A stretch of 64,000 bases of DNA from Saccharopolyspora spinosa NRRL 18395 (lineage in GTDB: Bacteria; Actinomycetota; Actinomycetes; Mycobacteriales; Pseudonocardiaceae), in assembly GCF_000194155.1 (NCBI RefSeq), contig NZ_GL877878.1, positions 186,001-250,000 of the forward strand. Direction: 5' to 3'. The notes below the pieces were generated by a model that was not told where the DNA came from, ran no database searches, and saw only the letters and a program-made list of their open reading frames with translations. The position numbers were made by a program, and so were the translations under genes. Shown here one piece after another: positions 1 to 7,968 of this stretch (within the stretch, counting starts at the first letter, position 1; every line of letters starts with the position of its first letter).

Positions 1-1
1 C

Positions 2-364
2 GTGCATTACGCCTGCTACACGGCGGAGGTCTATCGGGCCGGCATCGAAGGTGTGCCGCGAGGTCAGTGGGAAGCGGCGACGGCGCTGAGCCTGCCGGCC
101 CGCAGGGTGTGGACAAGCGTGATCCTGCCGCAGGCGATCCCGCGGGTGCTGCCCGCGCTGGGCAACTACACGATCTCGATGTTCAAGGAAACGCCGTTGC
201 TGCTGGCGATCGGGGTACTCGACTTGGTAGGGGCGGCGCAGGAAGCGGGGTCGGAGGCGTACCGGTACGTGGAGCCGCTGACCTTGGCGGGCATCTGCTT
301 CCTGCTGCTCAGCTACCCGTCGTCGCTGCTGGTGCGGAGGTTGGAACGGCGTGTTGGGATCTGA
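2..364 (+). CDS. ehuD: Ectoine/hydroxyectoine ABC transporter permease EhuD (5' end outside window)
   Basis: C-terminal part of a polar amino-acid/ectoine type inner-membrane permease. The visible residues begin inside the conserved loop (TAEVYRAGIEGVPRGQWEAA) that contacts the ATPase, followed by ILPQAIPRVLPALGN and two hydrophobic helices, as in EhuD/HisM-like permeases. The GTG at base 2 is not a real start because the family has about 100 residues before this loop. The next gene, ehuA, overlaps its end, so the two are translationally coupled parts of a compatible-solute importer. The Ehu assignment rests mainly on the very EhuA-like neighbour; a general polar amino-acid permease is the alternative. 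Confidence 0.85.
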   Translation: MHYACYTAEVYRAGIEGVPRGQWEAATALSLPARRVWTSVILPQAIPRVLPALGNYTISMFKETPLLLAIGVLDLVGAAQEAGSEAYRYVEPLTLAGICFLLLSYPSSLLVRRLERRVGI

Positions 365-1142
365 GGCGGGCGGAGAGATGATCCGGTTCGACCGCGTGGT
401 CAAGCGGTTCGGCGACAACGTGGTGCTGGACGAACTGGACTTCGCGGTCTGCCCGGGCGAGCGGGTCACCCTGATCGGGCCGAGCGGATCGGGCAAGACG
501 ACGATCCTGCGGTTGCTGATGACCCTGGAGCGGGTGGACGGCGGCACGATCCACGTGGGCGAGGAATGCCTCACCCACGTGCGCCGCGGCGAAAGGCTGG
601 TGCCCGCCGACGAGAAGCACCTGCGCAAGGTGCGAAGGCGGATCGGCATGGTGTTCCAGCAGTTCAACCTGTTCCCGAACATGCGGGTGCTGCGCAACGT
701 CACGGAGGCACCGGTCCACGTGCTCGGCCAGTCCGCCGCGGATGCCGAGCGGCGAGCGCGGGAACTCCTGGACATGGTGGGCCTGGCGGACAAGGTCGAC
801 GCCTTTCCGACGCAGCTCTCCGGTGGCCAGCAGCAGCGCGTGGCGATCGCCCGAGCGCTGGCGATGAGCCCGGACGTGCTGCTGCTCGACGAGATCACCT
901 CGGCGCTGGACCCGGAACTGGCGGCCGAGGTGCTCGACGTGTTGCGAGATCTGGCGCGCACCAGCGACATCACGATGCTGTGCGTGACGCATGCGATGAA
1001 GTTCGCCCGCGACGTCTCCCACCGGGTGCTGATGTTCGACAACGGGAAGATCATCGAGGACAAGCCGCCGGCCGATCTGTTCGAGAGGCCGGAACAGGAG
1101 CGCACCCGGGCGTTCCTGCGGTCGGTGCTGGAGGAAGCCTGA
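351..1142 (+). CDS. ehuA: Ectoine/hydroxyectoine ABC transporter ATP-binding protein EhuA
   Basis: ATPase that powers ectoine/hydroxyectoine uptake with EhuD and, by family knowledge, EhuB and EhuC. Visible motifs are Walker A GPSGSGKTT, the Q-loop region GMVFQQFNLFPNM, the signature LSGGQQQRVAIARALA, Walker B VLLLDEITSALD and the H-loop VTHAMKFARDVSHR. The insertion LVPADEKHLRKVRRRIG is typical of EhuA rather than generic GlnQ. The GTG at 351 has a GGAGG ten bases upstream and overlaps ehuD by 14 nt. An ATG at 378 (protein starting MIRFDRVVKRFG) fits homologues better but its GGAG lies too close, so the true start is undecided between them. Confidence 0.9.
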   Translation: MLGSEAGGEMIRFDRVVKRFGDNVVLDELDFAVCPGERVTLIGPSGSGKTTILRLLMTLERVDGGTIHVGEECLTHVRRGERLVPADEKHLRKVRRRIGMVFQQFNLFPNMRVLRNVTEAPVHVLGQSAADAERRARELLDMVGLADKVDAFPTQLSGGQQQRVAIARALAMSPDVLLLDEITSALDPELAAEVLDVLRDLARTSDITMLCVTHAMKFARDVSHRVLMFDNGKIIEDKPPADLFERPEQERTRAFLRSVLEEA

Positions 1143-1202
1143 CCTGTCGGCGCCGGTACTAGGGTTCGCGGCGAGCCGGTGCCGGGCGTCCCTGACTGCC
1201 CT

Positions 1203-1742
1203 TCAGGCGCGGTTCCGGCGTTCGTGCAGGAGCAGCAGCGTGTAGGCGGCGACCGACTGCGCATCGGTGACCTCGGCTGCGGCGATCATCTTCTCGAACT
1301 CGGTCCGGGAGAACCAGCCGGCCCGCATGTCCTGCTCCTCCGACTCGCGTTCGTGCTCGCCCGCCGTCAGCCCGGTGGCCAGGAAAACCCGCCCCCGCTG
1401 ACTGGATATGCCGGGAGCCACGTCGAGGGTGCCGATCTCGACGAGGCTCGCTGCCCGCAGGCCGGTTTCCTCGCGCAGCTCCCGCGCGGCGAGCTCGGTG
1501 GGCTCGACGTCGAGCCGGTCCGGAGCGGTGCCCTGCGGGAACTCCCACCGCCGCATGCCCAACGGGTACCGGAACTGCTCCACGAGGTGGAGCCGATCGC
1601 CGTCGAGCGGGATCACCAAGGCGTAGTCTGGCTTGTCAACCACGCCGTAGATCCCGTCGGAACCATCGGCGCGCCGAACGCCGTCCTCGCGGACGGTCAT
1701 CCACGGGTTGGCGTACACCTCGCGACTGCTCGTCTGCTGCAT
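1203..1742 (-). CDS. Nudix hydrolase (ADP-ribose pyrophosphatase-like)
   Basis: Cytosolic Nudix-fold hydrolase of about 180 residues, likely acting on ADP-ribose or another nucleoside diphosphate derivative. The Nudix helix is visible as ELAARELREETGL, preceded by the WEFPQGTA strand-loop, with the downstream ISSQRGRVFLATGL strand seen in ADP-ribose pyrophosphatases. I chose the ATG at 1742 (MQQTSSREVYANPWM) because homologous sequence begins there. The open frame continues upstream to 1886 without recognisable family sequence. It is transcribed convergently to ehuA. Substrate cannot be set from sequence alone. Confidence 0.85.
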   Translation of the reverse strand: MQQTSSREVYANPWMTVREDGVRRADGSDGIYGVVDKPDYALVIPLDGDRLHLVEQFRYPLGMRRWEFPQGTAPDRLDVEPTELAARELREETGLRAASLVEIGTLDVAPGISSQRGRVFLATGLTAGEHERESEEQDMRAGWFSRTEFEKMIAAAEVTDAQSVAAYTLLLLHERRNRA

Positions 1743-1830
1743 GCGGACATGGTGCCCGACGCGGGCCACGGTGGCGCGTGACACCCGCAGGTGCCGATCA
1801 ATGATCGCGCGGTGTTGGGTGGGTAGTGCT

Positions 1831-2112
1831 CTACCGCCTGGTCGCGGTATTCGCCTGGGGTCCACTGTGGCTGGTGGGATGAACACCGGTCGCCGGTCTC
1901 GTATTTCGCGTTTCCCATCGCTGGTTGTGCAAGCCCCGGTGGCCGGCTTCGGCGATGTACCGCAACTGCTCCATCATCGACACCCGCATGGCCTGCTCCA
2001 GTTCGCGGATGTGGGTGGCGAGTTCGGTGTCGGTGCAGGACACCGCCGCGCCGGGCACTGGTGGTGCCTGCGGCCGGGTCCGGGGGTGTTCACCAGCGGT
2101 GTCATACCGCAC
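1831..2112 (-). pseudogene. Truncated DUF222/13E12-family (HNH endonuclease) N-terminus
   Basis: About 90 codons from a GTG at 2112 with a GGGAGG just upstream. The stretch TELATHIRELEQAMRVSMM followed by EQLRYIAEAGHRGLHNQ resembles the N-terminal helix of DUF222 (13E12 repeat) proteins, in which ELxxHVRxLE and RHVAEAxxRGLH are typical. Those proteins are 350-500 aa with a C-terminal HNH nuclease; here the frame degenerates into unrelated residues and stops, so only the N-terminus survives. An SOS-like box lies immediately upstream. The family call is by eye and moderately secure. Confidence 0.45.
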
Positions 2113-2124
2113 ATCCTCCCGTTC

Positions 2125-2140
2125 TAGAACACTTGTTCGC
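2125..2140 (-). promoter_or_regulatory. Putative SOS/LexA box upstream of the 13E12 fragment
   Basis: The dyad GAAC-actt-GTTC with flanking TA/GC approximates the actinobacterial LexA consensus TCGAAC-N4-GTTCGA. It sits about 13-28 bases upstream of the fragment's start. Known biology: several 13E12 genes of M. tuberculosis are in the LexA regulon, which makes the site credible although the outer positions are imperfect. Confidence 0.45.
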
Positions 2141-2275
2141 ACTTTTTTTATGGTCGCTTGATCAGGTGAAAGAATCTGTCTTGGGGACGAGAACCCAAGC
2201 AGCAGAAACAAAAACACCGGAAGTCCGACACCGTACCGGCTTCAAGCGCGGTAGAGGCTGTTCGCGAACTCGATC

Positions 2276-2434
2276 CGTGGGCAACAAGAGCCCCAACCCC
2301 GAACCAAACCCCAACAAGCCAGCGGACCCCAACCCCCGAAACGAACCCAAAGCCAAAAAGCGCAGCACCCAAAACCCTGCGAACCTCAACGCCAACAAAC
2401 CAACCCACGCCAAGAGCCCCACCGAAGGACCCCA
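2276..2434 (+). other. T-depleted, C/A-rich leader before the GH13 gene
   Basis: About 160 bases in which the plus strand is almost free of T (runs such as CCCCAACCCCGAACCAAACC), so the minus strand would be G/T-rich. It ends in an AAGGA ribosome binding site and the ATG at 2435. It could be an unstructured mRNA leader or the Pro/Asn/Lys-rich tail of a lost HNH-type protein. No intact gene was recognised here. Confidence 0.4.
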
Positions 2435-4123
2435 ATGCCCTACCCCTGGTGGCGAAACGCGGTCACGTACCAGATCTTCCCCCGCAGCTTCGCCGACGCG
2501 AACGCCGATGGAGTCGGCGACCTCCAGGGCGTGACGTCCAGGCTGGACTACCTCGCCTGGCTCGGTGTGGACGCGATCTGGCTAACGCCCTGCCACCCAT
2601 CCCCGTGGGTCGATGGCGGATACGACATAACCGACCACCGCGGCATCGACCCGTCCCTGGGCACCCTGCAGGACTTCGACCGGATGGTGTCGGCGGCGCA
2701 CGAGCGAGATATCCGAGTCCTGATCGACATCGTCCCGAATCACACCTCGGACCGACACGAGTGGTTCTGGCAAGCCCTGGCAGCCGGCCCGGGTTCCCCT
2801 GAGCGCGACCGCTACATCTTCCGCGCCGGCAAGGGCCCGCGAGGGGAATGCCCGCCGAGCAACTGGGAGTCCCGCTTTGGCGGCAGCGCCTGGAGCAGGG
2901 TGCCGGACGGCCAGTGGTACCTGCACCTGTTCGCCCCGGAGCAGCCCGACCTCGACTGGACGAATCAGGAGGTTCGGGACGAGTTCCTGGACGTTCTGCG
3001 GTTCTGGGGGCGACGCGGAGTCGACGGATTCCGGGTGGACGTGGCCGCGGCGCTGGTCAAGGACCTGCGGGAGCCGTTGCGCGAGGTCGTAGGCGGTGAA
3101 GGCAGCTCCGGGCTGGACGATTTCGCCGCCAATCCCGACCACCCGTTCCTGGATCGGCCGGAGGTTCACGACGTCTACCGCGACTGGAACCGGGTGTTCC
3201 ACGAGTTCGACCCGCCGCTGGTCGGGGTCGCCGAGGCGTGGGTGCGCGGCGACCGGCGGGTCCGCTACATCCGGCCGGGTGAACTACAGCAGGCGTTCAA
3301 CTTCGAGTTCCTGCGGGTGCGCTGGCAGGCGTCGGAGTACCGGCGGATCGTGTCGGAGTCGATCGACGGGGCGTCCTCGGTGGGGACCACGGCGACCTGG
3401 GTGCTGGCCAACCACGACATGGTGCGGCAGGTATCAGCGCTGGGCCTGCCAGCCGACGTCGACCTGTGGGTATGGCTGGCGTCCGACGGCACCGAACCAC
3501 CGCCGGACCTGGAGCTGGGCACCCGCCGGGCACGGGCGGCGATCCTCTTCGCGCTGGCGTTGCCCGGGTCCGCGTACCTGTACCAGGGCGAGGAGCTTGG
3601 GCTGCCGGAGGTCGCGGACCTGCCTGCGGACGTTCTGCGGGATCCGAAGTGGATGCACTCCAGGCACAAGGAGAAGGGTCGCGACGGCTGCCGGGTGCCG
3701 CTGCCGTGGACCCGGGACGGGGTGTCCTTCGGTTTCAGCGCCGTGCCGCCCTGGCTGCCGCAGCCCGCCGATTGGGGCGACTGCTCGGTCGAGTCACAGC
3801 GCGGCGACCCGAGCTCGATGCTGGAGCTCTACCGAGCTGCGCTGCGAGTGCGCCGTTCAGCAGCGACGAACGGTTCGGCTGGGACGACCAGCACAACATC
3901 GGCGATGTCCTGGCCTTCCGGCGTGGAAGCGACATCCTGGTCCTGGTCAACACCGGACCGGTCCCCATCCCGCTCCCACCAGGAGACCTACTCCTGTCCA
4001 GCGTCGCACCCGAAGAGGGCTTCCTCCCCGGCGACGCCACGGCCTGGCTACGCCAACCCTGACGGGAGGGCGGGCTCCTGTTCAGGCGCGACGACCGCTT
4101 CCGCGAGTTGTTCGGCGGGTTGA
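2435..4123 (+). CDS. GH13 alpha-glucosidase, C-terminal domain frameshifted
   Basis: Retaining alpha-glucosidase/oligo-1,6-glucosidase-like enzyme that cleaves alpha-linked glucosides. The TIM barrel is complete: [27 protein letters not shown] (region II), nucleophile Asp in GFRVDVAAA (~201), acid/base Glu in GVAEAWV (~266) and transition-state Asp in ANHDMVR (~327). Near 3850 the protein leaves its frame after [11 protein letters not shown]. The expected C-terminal beta domain ([20 protein letters not shown] to WLRQP) continues in the -1 frame and ends at 4062, while this frame runs on to 4123 as nonsense. So either a real frameshift mutation or a base error; the catalytic core would still be made. 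Start at ATG 2435 with AAGGA upstream. Confidence 0.85.
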   Translation: MPYPWWRNAVTYQIFPRSFADANADGVGDLQGVTSRLDYLAWLGVDAIWLTPCHPSPWVDGGYDITDHRGIDPSLGTLQDFDRMVSAAHERDIRVLIDIVPNHTSDRHEWFWQALAAGPGSPERDRYIFRAGKGPRGECPPSNWESRFGGSAWSRVPDGQWYLHLFAPEQPDLDWTNQEVRDEFLDVLRFWGRRGVDGFRVDVAAALVKDLREPLREVVGGEGSSGLDDFAANPDHPFLDRPEVHDVYRDWNRVFHEFDPPLVGVAEAWVRGDRRVRYIRPGELQQAFNFEFLRVRWQASEYRRIVSESIDGASSVGTTATWVLANHDMVRQVSALGLPADVDLWVWLASDGTEPPPDLELGTRRARAAILFALALPGSAYLYQGEELGLPEVADLPADVLRDPKWMHSRHKEKGRDGCRVPLPWTRDGVSFGFSAVPPWLPQPADWGDCSVESQRGDPSSMLELYRAALRVRRSAATNGSAGTTSTTSAMSWPSGVEATSWSWSTPDRSPSRSHQETYSCPASHPKRASSPATPRPGYANPDGRAGSCSGATTASASCSAG

Positions 4124-4249
4124 CGCGCAGCAGGTTCGGGCGAATGACACGGGGCGCAACCGTATCTCGCCCAGCGGAAAGATCGAGTTCCGACCTGTCC
4201 GGGCCCCGGGGTGCTCGACTTCTCGATCGACATCCGTACTCTGTGCCGG

Positions 4250-4390
4250 GTGCGACTTGTCATTGCCCGTTGCCAGGTGGACTACGTCGGTCGGCTCACC
4301 GCGCACCTGCCTATGGCGCAGCGCTTGCTGCTGATCAAGGCCGATGGTTCCGTGTCGGTGCACTCCGACGACCGTGCCTACAAGCTGTTC
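4250..4390 (+). pseudogene. nucS: nucS 5' remnant, cut by the mobile element
   Basis: GTG at 4250 opens [20 protein letters not shown], the conserved NucS N-terminus, and continues to [12 protein letters not shown] at 4384. At that point similarity stops and element sequence follows. Compared with the complete copy at 4489 there are about nine differences in 44 residues. The missing downstream part, starting [10 protein letters not shown], reappears at 13500. The frame would run on into element sequence ([15 protein letters not shown]) and stop at 4489, so it encodes at most a short dead peptide. Its upstream region, 4124-4249, presumably holds the native nucS promoter; I see no clear -10/-35 there. 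Confidence 0.88.
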
Positions 4391-4415
4391 TATCCGTGGT
4401 CGAGACATCTGTCTC
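4391..4415 (+). repeat. Left terminal inverted repeat of the nucS element
   Basis: TATCCGTGG (4391-4399) then GAGACATCTGTCTC (4402-4415), itself a small dyad. The outer nine bases and the TCTGTCTC block recur in inverted orientation at the right end. Six bases (CTGTTC) separate the repeat from the last nucS lysine codon and may be the recombination core. Confidence 0.75.
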
Positions 4416-4488
4416 CGATCTCTCGGTGTCGCCGGGGTGGGGTGCGGACGCGCGCTGTTGGGTCGACTGCCGTCTTGGGAGGTTGCTG

Positions 4489-5148
4489 ATGAGGCTTGTC
4501 ATCGCTCGGTGCCAGGTTGATTACGTCGGGCGGCTGACCGCTCATTTGCCGATGGCTAATCGTCTGGTGATGGTGAAATCGGACGGCTCTGTTCTGGTGC
4601 ATTCGGATGGCGGTTCGTACAAGCCCTTAAATTGGATGTCGCCTCCTTGCTGGCTTATGGAAGAGCCGGGCATGTGGGTTGTGCAGAACAAGGCGGGTGA
4701 AAAGCTCGTCATCAGCATTGAGGAAGTCCTGCACGACTCTAAGCACGAGCTTGGTGTGGATCCGGGCCTGGTCAAGGACGGCGTGGAGGCACACTTGCAG
4801 GAGCTGCTCGCCGAGCACGTCGGCACGCTCGGCGAGGGCTGGTCCCTGGTCCGCCGCGAGTTCCCCACGGCGATCGGCCCGGTGGACCTGATGTGCCGAG
4901 ACGCCGACGGCGTCTCGGTCGCGGTGGAGATCAAGCGACGTGGCGAGATCGACGGCGTCGAGCAGTTGACCAGGTACCTGGAGTTGCTCAATCGGGATCC
5001 GTTGCTGGCTCCGGTCAAGGGAGTGTTTGCCGCGCAGCAGATCAGGCCGCAGGCTCGCACGCTGGCTGAAGACCGGGGAATCCGCTGCGTCACCTTGGAC
5101 TACGACGCGCTCCGCGGCACGGAATCCGACGAGTTCCGGCTTTTTTAG
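4489..5148 (+). CDS. nucS: Endonuclease NucS (EndoMS), complete element-borne copy
   Basis: Mismatch-specific endonuclease of the non-canonical mismatch repair system of actinobacteria and archaea; it cuts double-stranded DNA at mismatches and works with the sliding clamp. 219 residues, the usual length. The N-terminal DNA-binding/dimerisation domain starts [20 protein letters not shown]. The C-terminal RecB-like nuclease shows the catalytic Asp and Glu-x-Lys in [20 protein letters not shown]. The extreme C-terminus (DEFRLF) resembles a clamp-binding motif. ATG 4489 has GGGAGG six bases upstream. It lies just inside the left end of the element and in the same orientation as the broken resident gene, so it could be read from the resident promoter. 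It differs from the resident 3' remnant at about 19 of 175 residues. Confidence 0.95.
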   Translation: MRLVIARCQVDYVGRLTAHLPMANRLVMVKSDGSVLVHSDGGSYKPLNWMSPPCWLMEEPGMWVVQNKAGEKLVISIEEVLHDSKHELGVDPGLVKDGVEAHLQELLAEHVGTLGEGWSLVRREFPTAIGPVDLMCRDADGVSVAVEIKRRGEIDGVEQLTRYLELLNRDPLLAPVKGVFAAQQIRPQARTLAEDRGIRCVTLDYDALRGTESDEFRLF

Positions 5149-5186
5149 CCGTGACGATTCGTCCTGCGGAGTGTTTTCACGTCTGC

Positions 5187-5266
5187 TTATGGACAGATAA
5201 CGGCTGTCATCCGCCACTGTGGATAACGACGAAGCGCCAGTGTGAATGCCGATGTTCTGTGGATAA
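5187..5266 (+). promoter_or_regulatory. Pair of consensus DnaA boxes
   Basis: TGTGGATAA (complement of TTATCCACA) occurs perfectly at 5218-5226 and 5258-5266, 40 bp apart. A related TTATGGACA lies at 5187-5195. They sit in the ~300-nt gap between the element's nucS and the GNAT gene; no other gene is supported in this gap. They may bind DnaA for regulation or mark a replication function of an ancestral element; chance is possible. Confidence 0.4.
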
Positions 5267-5444
5267 CTCGGACCATGCATCAGTTCTGCTTGGTGTCGCC
5301 ACCATGACGATGCGACCGCGTGGCTCTTGGGCGCGATCAGGGGCTGCCCTGCATTTGCGTCGGGTGTGGGAACATCCGCTTCTGCCGATGAGCGGTCGTG
5401 AAATCTCGGGTACGTCGTGCTCGGATCTGTGGCAGGCTGCCTCC

Positions 5445-5999
5445 GTGCCGGACCATCACCACGCAGCGACAGCGAACAGGCCGAAGCCGGATGTTCGTAT
5501 CGTGCATCTGACCGGCCCCGCGTTCGACTCGCTCGCCCGGGGCGACCTGGCAGGAGCGAATGCGACCAGCCCGGTACCGCTGACGGCCTACCTGGCCGGA
5601 CCGGACGGGCGTCGGCTGTGGCAGAGTCGCAGCAGGCAGGTCGCAGCGGACCCTAGCAGCGCGGCCTGGGTCACCGGCATCATCTGGGATCAGCAACAAC
5701 TACTGGCCGTCGGGACGGCCGGCTACCACGGGCCTCCCGACACATCGGGGATGGTGGAGATCGGCTACGCCGTCGACCCCGCACACCGGCGACGCGGTTA
5801 CGCGCGGGCGGCGCTGGAATCGTTGTTGGCGCGCGCCGCCCGGGAGCCGCAGGTACACACCGTCCGGGTCACGATCAGCCCCGACAATACGGCCTCCTAT
5901 CGGTTGGCATCTCAGTACGGCTTCGTCGAGGTCGGCGAACAGTGGGACGACGAGGACGGGCTCGAGATCATCTACGAGATTTCCGCGGATCACCTGTAG
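5445..5999 (+). CDS. GNAT-family N-acetyltransferase
   Basis: Acetyl-CoA dependent acetyltransferase of about 184 residues. The acetyl-CoA pyrophosphate-binding motif A is seen as VDPAHRRRGYARAALESLL after the strand MVEIGYA. Motif B follows as TVRVTISPDNTASYRLASQY then GFVEVGE, as in RimJ/RimL-type GNATs. I chose GTG 5445 (VPDHHHAATANRP) since the long upstream extension to 5151 is Cys/His-rich, carries the DnaA boxes and looks non-coding; ATG 5388 is an alternative. It is element cargo. The substrate (protein N-terminus, antibiotic or metabolite) cannot be told. Confidence 0.75.
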   Translation: MPDHHHAATANRPKPDVRIVHLTGPAFDSLARGDLAGANATSPVPLTAYLAGPDGRRLWQSRSRQVAADPSSAAWVTGIIWDQQQLLAVGTAGYHGPPDTSGMVEIGYAVDPAHRRRGYARAALESLLARAAREPQVHTVRVTISPDNTASYRLASQYGFVEVGEQWDDEDGLEIIYEISADHL

Positions 6000-6159
6000 T
6001 CAGGCCTCGAATCTCCGCTCATGCCGCGATGAGCGCGATCCGTCCGACGCGCTGTCATACCGATGTGCGGACGTTTGATTGCTCTACCAGTTGATGGCTC
6101 GGCGAGGCCGCAAGTTTATTCGAGGGACAGGATATTGCTGGTGGGCGACACTGTCCCGC

Positions 6160-6916
6160 ATGTATGACGACCTTGTCTCGGCGCGGCGTGCCCGCATGCG
6201 GTGGAACACGCCGCTTTCGGTTGCTCACGCGGACTTGCTGCTGGACAGGCTGAACGTGGGCCCCGTCACTTGGATCGTCGATATGGGCTGCGGGTGGGGT
6301 GAGTTGTTGCTGCGTGCGGTTGAGCGGGCAGTCGGCTCTAATCCGGTAGTCGACGACAGAGATTCCCGTGCCCGGGGTGTCGGCGTGGACACCGACCCCG
6401 TGGCGTTGGAGCGCGGGCGGGCGCTGGCGCGGCGGCGCGGCCTCGAGGGGCGGGTTGAGTTCGTGCACGCTGACGCCGCGACCTGGTCAGGGGCAGCCGA
6501 GCGCGCGCTGTGCGTCGGCTCCTCGCACGCGTTCGGCGGTAGCCGCGCAGCGCTGGAGGCGTTGGCGGCGCTCGTGCCGCACGCTGGGCGACTGCTGTTC
6601 GGAGACGGCTGTTGGCCAGGGTCGACGACGCCCGGCTGCCACGGCCATCTTCGGTGACCAGGTCCGGCCACTGGCCGAGTTGGTAGAAATGAGTCGGGCA
6701 GCCGGATGGCGAGTCATTCACATGAGCGTCGCAGACCAACAGGAGTGGGACGACTTCGAAACCCCTTCCCGCGCTGGCTGGCAGGAATGGCTACTCGCCA
6801 ACAGCTCGGATCAGCGAGCCAGCGAGGTACGCGAATGGCTCGATACCCGGGAACATCAGTACATCCACGACTACCGACGCGTGCTCGGCTTCGCCTACTT
6901 CGTCCTCGCGCGCTAG
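6160..6916 (+). pseudogene. SAM-dependent methyltransferase, frameshifted
   Basis: Class I methyltransferase. Motif I is seen as VDMGCGWGELLLRA, motif II as GVGVDTDPVALERGR and an acidic motif as VEFVHADAATW. Reading from ATG 6160, the protein runs through GRLLFGDGCW and then loses frame near 6620-6650. The rest (VRPLAELVEMSRAAGWRVI, SVADQQEWDDFE, YRRVLGFAYFVLAR) continues in the +1 frame to 6916. Homologues keep both parts in one chain of about 250 aa. So this is either a mutated cargo gene or an indel error. It lies between the GNAT gene and a ~590-nt non-coding stretch. Confidence 0.75.
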
Positions 6917-7147
6917 CCGACCGCTGAACGCCGCTACCCTCTATGCCGCGAAGCGGCGATTCGGTGCGCCGCCACCTTGACGCTGACGGCGTCACCACGA
7001 CGGTGAACGGACTTTCGGGCAACATCCCACTCTGCGTCTTCAATGGCGGCATCATCGGGATCTTGAGCGTCGGCTAACAAACGGCGTCCCGGACTGGCAG
7101 GCTCCGTAGTCGGTATTCCCTGCTTGCGGAACGGGACCTGTCACCGA

Positions 7148-7197
7148 CCCGAGCCTGTCCCAGCCAGGTTGGACTACCTGGCTGGGACAGGCTCGGG
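7148..7197. repeat. 22-bp perfect hairpin inside the element
   Basis: Arms CCCGAGCCTGTCCCAGCCAG(GT) at 7148-7169 and 7176-7197 are perfectly complementary around a 6-nt loop TGGACT. There is no T-tract, so it is not an ordinary terminator. It lies in the gene-free stretch 6917-7503, between plus-strand cargo and the minus-strand recombinase operon. It could block read-through or be a folded single-strand recombination or replication site. Confidence 0.8.
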
Positions 7198-7240
7198 CTC
7201 ACCGCGAGCGCCCACCGCCAGGCGGTGTGGATTGTCGGCT

Positions 7241-7381
7241 GCCAGGAGTAAGGGACCACCTCAGAGCCGGTTTTGCCAGGAGCATGGGACCACCTGTTTG
7301 CCACTGATGGGACCGTCTGGGCTGGTGGTTACGCAACCCGGTCCCATGCTCATGGCAAACCGGTGGTCCCTTCAGGCTGGC
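7241..7381. repeat. Cluster of ~20-bp direct and inverted motifs, IS21-like ends
   Basis: Three direct copies of GCCAGGAGCATGGGACCACC-like sequence (7241-7260, 7275-7294, 7300-7317) are followed by two inverted copies (7340-7356, 7362-7381). Multiple ~20-bp repeats at both ends are known of IS21-family elements. The short spacing suggests a collapsed element or MITE-like remnant with no transposase between the ends. Confidence 0.55.
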
Positions 7382-7503
7382 AGGCGACAGGATCGCCGAC
7401 CTACACGGTGCTCAGACATGGGATTTGCTGCCGGCAAAGGCGGCCTCTGGGAGACGTCGGTGAGTGCTCCACTGAAGGGCCGGACGATCGCCCGGCATCG
7501 CTG

Positions 7504-7968
7504 TCAGCTCGAAGAGGGGTTGTCGCCGCTTCCGGCTGTGGGGAGGGACCGGACGTTGTTGCCGTCTGCCCGGCGGATTCGTGCACGGAGCCGTTCGACC
7601 TCCTCGCGCTGACTGTGGTTGTCCACTGCCAAGGCTGCGACTTCGTGCTTCAGCGTTCGTACGAGCGCGTTGAGCTGGGCCTTCTCCGCTTCGAGTTTCG
7701 ACACTCGGGCGGCAAGCTCGTCACGTTCCTTCGTCAGTCGGGAGACCACCGTGACAGCGGGCGGGGCGGGATCGTCGGTCCCGGCTGCCCGCCGCTTGAA
7801 CTCGGCGAGCAGGCTGTCGTCGGCCTTCCACAGCGTCGAGTAGCCGACGCCCGCCTCTTTGGCGAGGTTGGTGTAGGTGAGCTTGCCGTCGCAGCGTGTG
7901 GGCTCGCCAGCGAAGAGACGTTCCATCGCGGCACGGATTTTCTTGTCGGTGGCGGCGCTGACGCTCAC
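7504..7968 (-). CDS. DUF6262 / TnpC-like element protein
   Basis: Small accessory protein of 154 residues belonging with tyrosine-recombinase transposons. The N-terminus (AATDKKIRAAMERLFAG) and TYTNLAKEAGVGYSTLWK look like a helix-turn-helix. A heptad-rich stretch follows (KERDELAARVSKLEAEKAQL to REEVERLRARI), predicting a coiled coil as in Tn554 TnpC. GTG 7968 overlaps the TGA of the preceding recombinase gene (GTGA) and has GGAGGAG upstream, so it is translationally coupled. By analogy it may set orientation or efficiency of transposition; this is inferred. Confidence 0.75.
   Translation of the reverse strand: MSVSAATDKKIRAAMERLFAGEPTRCDGKLTYTNLAKEAGVGYSTLWKADDSLLAEFKRRAAGTDDPAPPAVTVVSRLTKERDELAARVSKLEAEKAQLNALVRTLKHEVAALAVDNHSQREEVERLRARIRRADGNNVRSLPTAGSGDNPSSS

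Noticed and set aside
7148..7197. Hairpin as a Rho-independent terminator
   Set aside because: No T-tract on either strand.
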